From Petrotoga sp. UBA5851 (GTDB lineage: Bacteria; Thermotogota; Thermotogae; Petrotogales; Petrotogaceae): a stretch of 24,180 bases of DNA. Made by a program: the position numbers and the translations under genes. The notes under the pieces were generated by a model, which worked only from the letters and a program-made list of their open reading frames with translations, had not been told where the DNA came from and ran no database searches. Shown here piece after piece: positions 21,567 through 24,180 of this stretch; within the stretch, counting starts at the first letter, position 1, and each line of letters begins with the position of its first letter. Location of the stretch: positions 1,841 through 26,020 of the forward strand of contig DJGH01000024.1 of NCBI GenBank assembly GCA_002431635.1. Reading direction: 5' to 3'.

Positions 21567-24035
21567 TCAGTCACTATCCGGAACTGTTCTGACGATACGG
21601 AAGAAGCGGCCTAGATCGATGTAGCGATCTTCATCGGAATCAGACTGCTTGGATTTTGAACTTTTTCTTTTTACAGTAAATGAAAAAGTATAGTCGCTGT
21701 AAGTTTCATAACGCAGGACGAATCCGTTTTTATCAGTATATGTTTGTTCTGTTGCAGCAGAACATGAAAAATACTTTTCTTTTTGAAAGTTTTGATAATA
21801 GTTTTCAGTATAACTGTCTTCTACAGGCGTTACAAAGCTACCGGCTATAAAGTTTCCTAATTTATTTTTGTCTATGGGATTACCAAGCAATGTATAAAGC
21901 GCATATTCGTACTCTGCCTCGGTTGGCAGCCTGTATCCGACTACTTTTGAAGGATCATCGACCGGATTTCCGGAACTGTCGATAAATCTGTAATCACTGC
22001 CATATGCCCTTGGTATTCCTTTAAGATCTGAAAGTGCGTTGCAGATATCTTTATACTTAGTATAGTAACTCTTTGAAGAATAATTTTTTATTCCGCATGG
22101 TTCAAAAATGTAACTCAAATCATCATGATCATAATCAAACGCATCTTTAGTTATTAAAAAGTCATAATTCATTTTTATTCTATACTCTGATGTGTTTCTT
22201 ATACTGAGATCGCCTTTTTTCAGCAAAACCATAGATAACTCTTCATTAATCCATTTTTGATTTTTATTATATGGTTCTATATATTTACGTATTGAATCGT
22301 TTAAAAAATCTTCACGCTCATAAAGAGAACTTCCGCGGAATAAAGCATTAGGGTCAACTCCCATCTCCAGTAAAGATCTGAGATAGAAACCGTTCCACAA
22401 GTACTTTTCGGTCAAACATGCCTTCCAGATTAACGGTATAGCATCCGCATTTTTTGAAGTTGAGTATACCTGGTTCAAATCCACGCCTTTTTCCTGGAGA
22501 TATGAAAAAAGATTAATTGCATCTTTCTGCAAAGTATCTGAAACATAAAGATGCTTTGCAGTATCGACAATTGATTCACTTTCCCAGATACCAATCAAAA
22601 ACGCAAGGCTTCCGTCATACTTTATGAGTCTGGAAGTAGAACGTAAATCAGCAGACTTTAAAAAATAAGGATAGTAGAAATCACCGAGAACTTTATTAAA
22701 ACTGAAGCCTGGTATTTTTTTTATAAGACTGTCCAGCACTGTATAATCCGAATACTGTTCCGGTTGTGGATAAGCTTTCAAAAAAGAGTATTCTAGATCA
22801 ATGAAATCATTTTTGTGATCCAGTACTTCAAGAAAAAGATCCCAAGTTTCATGTTTCATAAGATATGAAAATGTGTACAGATAATCAGGATAACCATAAA
22901 GCTCTTCACAGTCGATATTCATTAAATATCGCATTATATCGGTTTTTTTGTTTTTATAAGCTGTTTCAAAAACGCCGTCGATAACCATTCTTTCATAATT
23001 TATATCAGCACCATTTTCAATCAAAAGCTTTAATATGTCAAGGTTTCCGGATTCAATCGCATATATGGCGGCATTCTTTGGCAAGTAATCCCAGCAGGAA
23101 GAATCCGCATTTTTAGATAACAGGAACTTAATATTTTTAATATCCTCTTTTTTTACTGCCTCTATGAGTAAAGTACTTCCGTTTCTGTAACGCTCATTGA
23201 TGTTTCTTATAGCACATGTGCTCAGATCATTCACTTTTCCGTCCAAATACTCTTTAAAAAAGGGTGGATTTTTACCAGGTATAGTACGTACAACAAAAAA
23301 AATTTTTTCAAAAAAGCTAAATCCAGCACCGGTAGAAAAACGCAGCTCTTTACTACTCCCGTTAACATAACAGCAACAAAAATGAGGATCAATATAGCTA
23401 AGATGATTAATATAGCTACTTGGAACGACACTAGGAGCTTTGTAACCTAATATAGGATTTACCATGTGCTCAAAAATATTAGAGGATATATTCCCAAAAT
23501 TCATATCAAGTATAAATCCAGGATCATAGAAATTGGTTGGAGATGGTGATTTTGCGAAAAAGTTGTATATACTTTCTATATCCTTTAAAGGTATACTATC
23601 GTCTTTTCCATAGTCCATAAAAATTGCATTTGCAAGTTCTGCTTGAGTTGCAAGCCTGTATCCAAAAACATTAGACAGATCAGTTGTCGGAAGACCGGCC
23701 GCATCAACAAGTTGAAAGTTTTCATCATATGCGCAAGGCAGACCTTCTTTTTCTGAAAGACTGTTACAGTAATCAATGGCCTGCAGATATGTTTTTGGTT
23801 CGCTTTTGTCAGGCATACATATGTAATAATCATACATAAAAGTTATTTTGGTAAAGCTCCCACCCGATGAAGTATTTCCGTTCGAATGAACTTTATTTTT
23901 ACCAAGATCAAGAAAATATATACTATCCAATTTATTTTGGTTATATGAACCGTTTGCGTTGACTCTTATTAAATTCAGCGATAATCCCACTGCTGATAAA
24001 AATATTAAAGAAAGCAATGCTGCTGTTTTTTTCAT
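21567..24035 (-). CDS. Secreted protein with ankyrin repeats between two degenerate FGE/SUMF1-like domains
   Basis: An 822-residue exported protein, with a signal sequence MKKTAALLSLIFLSAVG and no lipobox. The N-terminal (about 60-255) and C-terminal (about 640-822) parts resemble formylglycine-generating-enzyme folds. They align with each other: each has a YCN/ICN...L-S segment, then GYRLATQAEL or GYRLPTEAEY, and each ends in VVRTIP or IVRTVP. I count 23 identities over 55 residues in the first part. The usual GNVWEWV core and catalytic cysteines are not evident, so both are probably binding domains rather than enzymes. The middle (about 270-600) has ankyrin repeats, clearest at STLLIEAVKKEDIKNIKFLL and GNLDILKLLIENGADIN. 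ATG 24035 has AGGAG six bases upstream. A TATAAT -10 reads at 24111-24106 on the minus strand; 24112-24180 shows nothing else. Confidence 0.7.
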   Translation of the reverse strand: MKKTAALLSLIFLSAVGLSLNLIRVNANGSYNQNKLDSIYFLDLGKNKVHSNGNTSSGGSFTKITFMYDYYICMPDKSEPKTYLQAIDYCNSLSEKEGLPCAYDENFQLVDAAGLPTTDLSNVFGYRLATQAELANAIFMDYGKDDSIPLKDIESIYNFFAKSPSPTNFYDPGFILDMNFGNISSNIFEHMVNPILGYKAPSVVPSSYINHLSYIDPHFCCCYVNGSSKELRFSTGAGFSFFEKIFFVVRTIPGKNPPFFKEYLDGKVNDLSTCAIRNINERYRNGSTLLIEAVKKEDIKNIKFLLSKNADSSCWDYLPKNAAIYAIESGNLDILKLLIENGADINYERMVIDGVFETAYKNKKTDIMRYLMNIDCEELYGYPDYLYTFSYLMKHETWDLFLEVLDHKNDFIDLEYSFLKAYPQPEQYSDYTVLDSLIKKIPGFSFNKVLGDFYYPYFLKSADLRSTSRLIKYDGSLAFLIGIWESESIVDTAKHLYVSDTLQKDAINLFSYLQEKGVDLNQVYSTSKNADAIPLIWKACLTEKYLWNGFYLRSLLEMGVDPNALFRGSSLYEREDFLNDSIRKYIEPYNKNQKWINEELSMVLLKKGDLSIRNTSEYRIKMNYDFLITKDAFDYDHDDLSYIFEPCGIKNYSSKSYYTKYKDICNALSDLKGIPRAYGSDYRFIDSSGNPVDDPSKVVGYRLPTEAEYEYALYTLLGNPIDKNKLGNFIAGSFVTPVEDSYTENYYQNFQKEKYFSCSAATEQTYTDKNGFVLRYETYSDYTFSFTVKRKSSKSKQSDSDEDRYIDLGRFFRIVRTVPDSD

Positions 24036-24180
24036 AAACATCTCCTGTTTTTTTTGCAATGCAAAATATAAAAACTAATAAGATATAATTCCGTTACTTA
24101 ATGTCATTATACAATAAATACTTTAAATTTTATCATATCTGTTGTCGATTTACCTCATAAAAATATGGTAAGATTTATTA

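Overview
The window suggests a low-GC, probably anaerobic and host-associated bacterium. Most evidence is circumstantial. Signal peptides end in patterns such as ALFA|E, and the lipoproteins have relaxed lipoboxes (FFS|C, LSS|C). There is an M30-type metallopeptidase lipoprotein, an InlB-type B-repeat lipoprotein, and a secreted sulfatase-modifying-factor-like protein with ankyrin repeats. This mix is common in Treponema-like Spirochaetota, although an anaerobic Firmicute cannot be excluded. Shine-Dalgarno sequences are strong (AGGAGG) and TTG starts are unusually frequent. I see no tRNA, rRNA, CRISPR array, transposase or phage gene.

Region 1 (48-2393, minus) is a long U32-family protein of the RlhA/YdcP type. 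Region 2 (2540-8387, plus) is a seven-gene type II fatty-acid-synthesis operon: fabF, a FabX-like flavoenzyme, fabZ, fabK, fabD, fabG, acpP. It starts at a consensus sigma-70 promoter whose -10 box is overlapped by a 21-bp palindrome. A near-identical second palindrome lies 115 bp downstream, just before fabF. A strong intrinsic terminator closes the operon. No fabH, acc genes or regulator are in the window. The FabX-like gene carries a Cys4 cluster and lies between fabF and fabZ, which suggests an unsaturated-fatty-acid branch unlike FabA/FabB or FabM. This is the most interesting item in the window.

Region 3 (8472-11269) holds an EamA transporter, a convergent M30-like metallopeptidase lipoprotein, and a YaiI/YqxD-family gene. 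Region 4 (11270-13875, minus) is a heavy-metal resistance operon: a CadC/SmtB-type ArsR repressor, then a Zn/Cd/Pb P1B-ATPase. It has a consensus-like promoter and a perfect 22-bp operator. Region 5 (13878-14932, minus) holds a B-repeat lipoprotein and an unknown 94-residue protein. Each has its own promoter, and their terminators share almost the same stem.

Region 6 (14959-18749, minus) is an AfuABC/FbpABC-type ABC importer operon with a hairpin between the binding-protein and permease genes. Its upstream region is full of short AT-rich repeats. Region 7 (18931-21474, minus) is a two-component system followed by a membrane-anchored protein that probably starts at CTG in a CTGA overlap with the kinase stop. 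A short motif in its promoter recurs upstream of the importer, so the system may control the transporter. Region 8 (21567-24035, minus) is a secreted protein with two degenerate FGE/SUMF1-like domains flanking ankyrin repeats.
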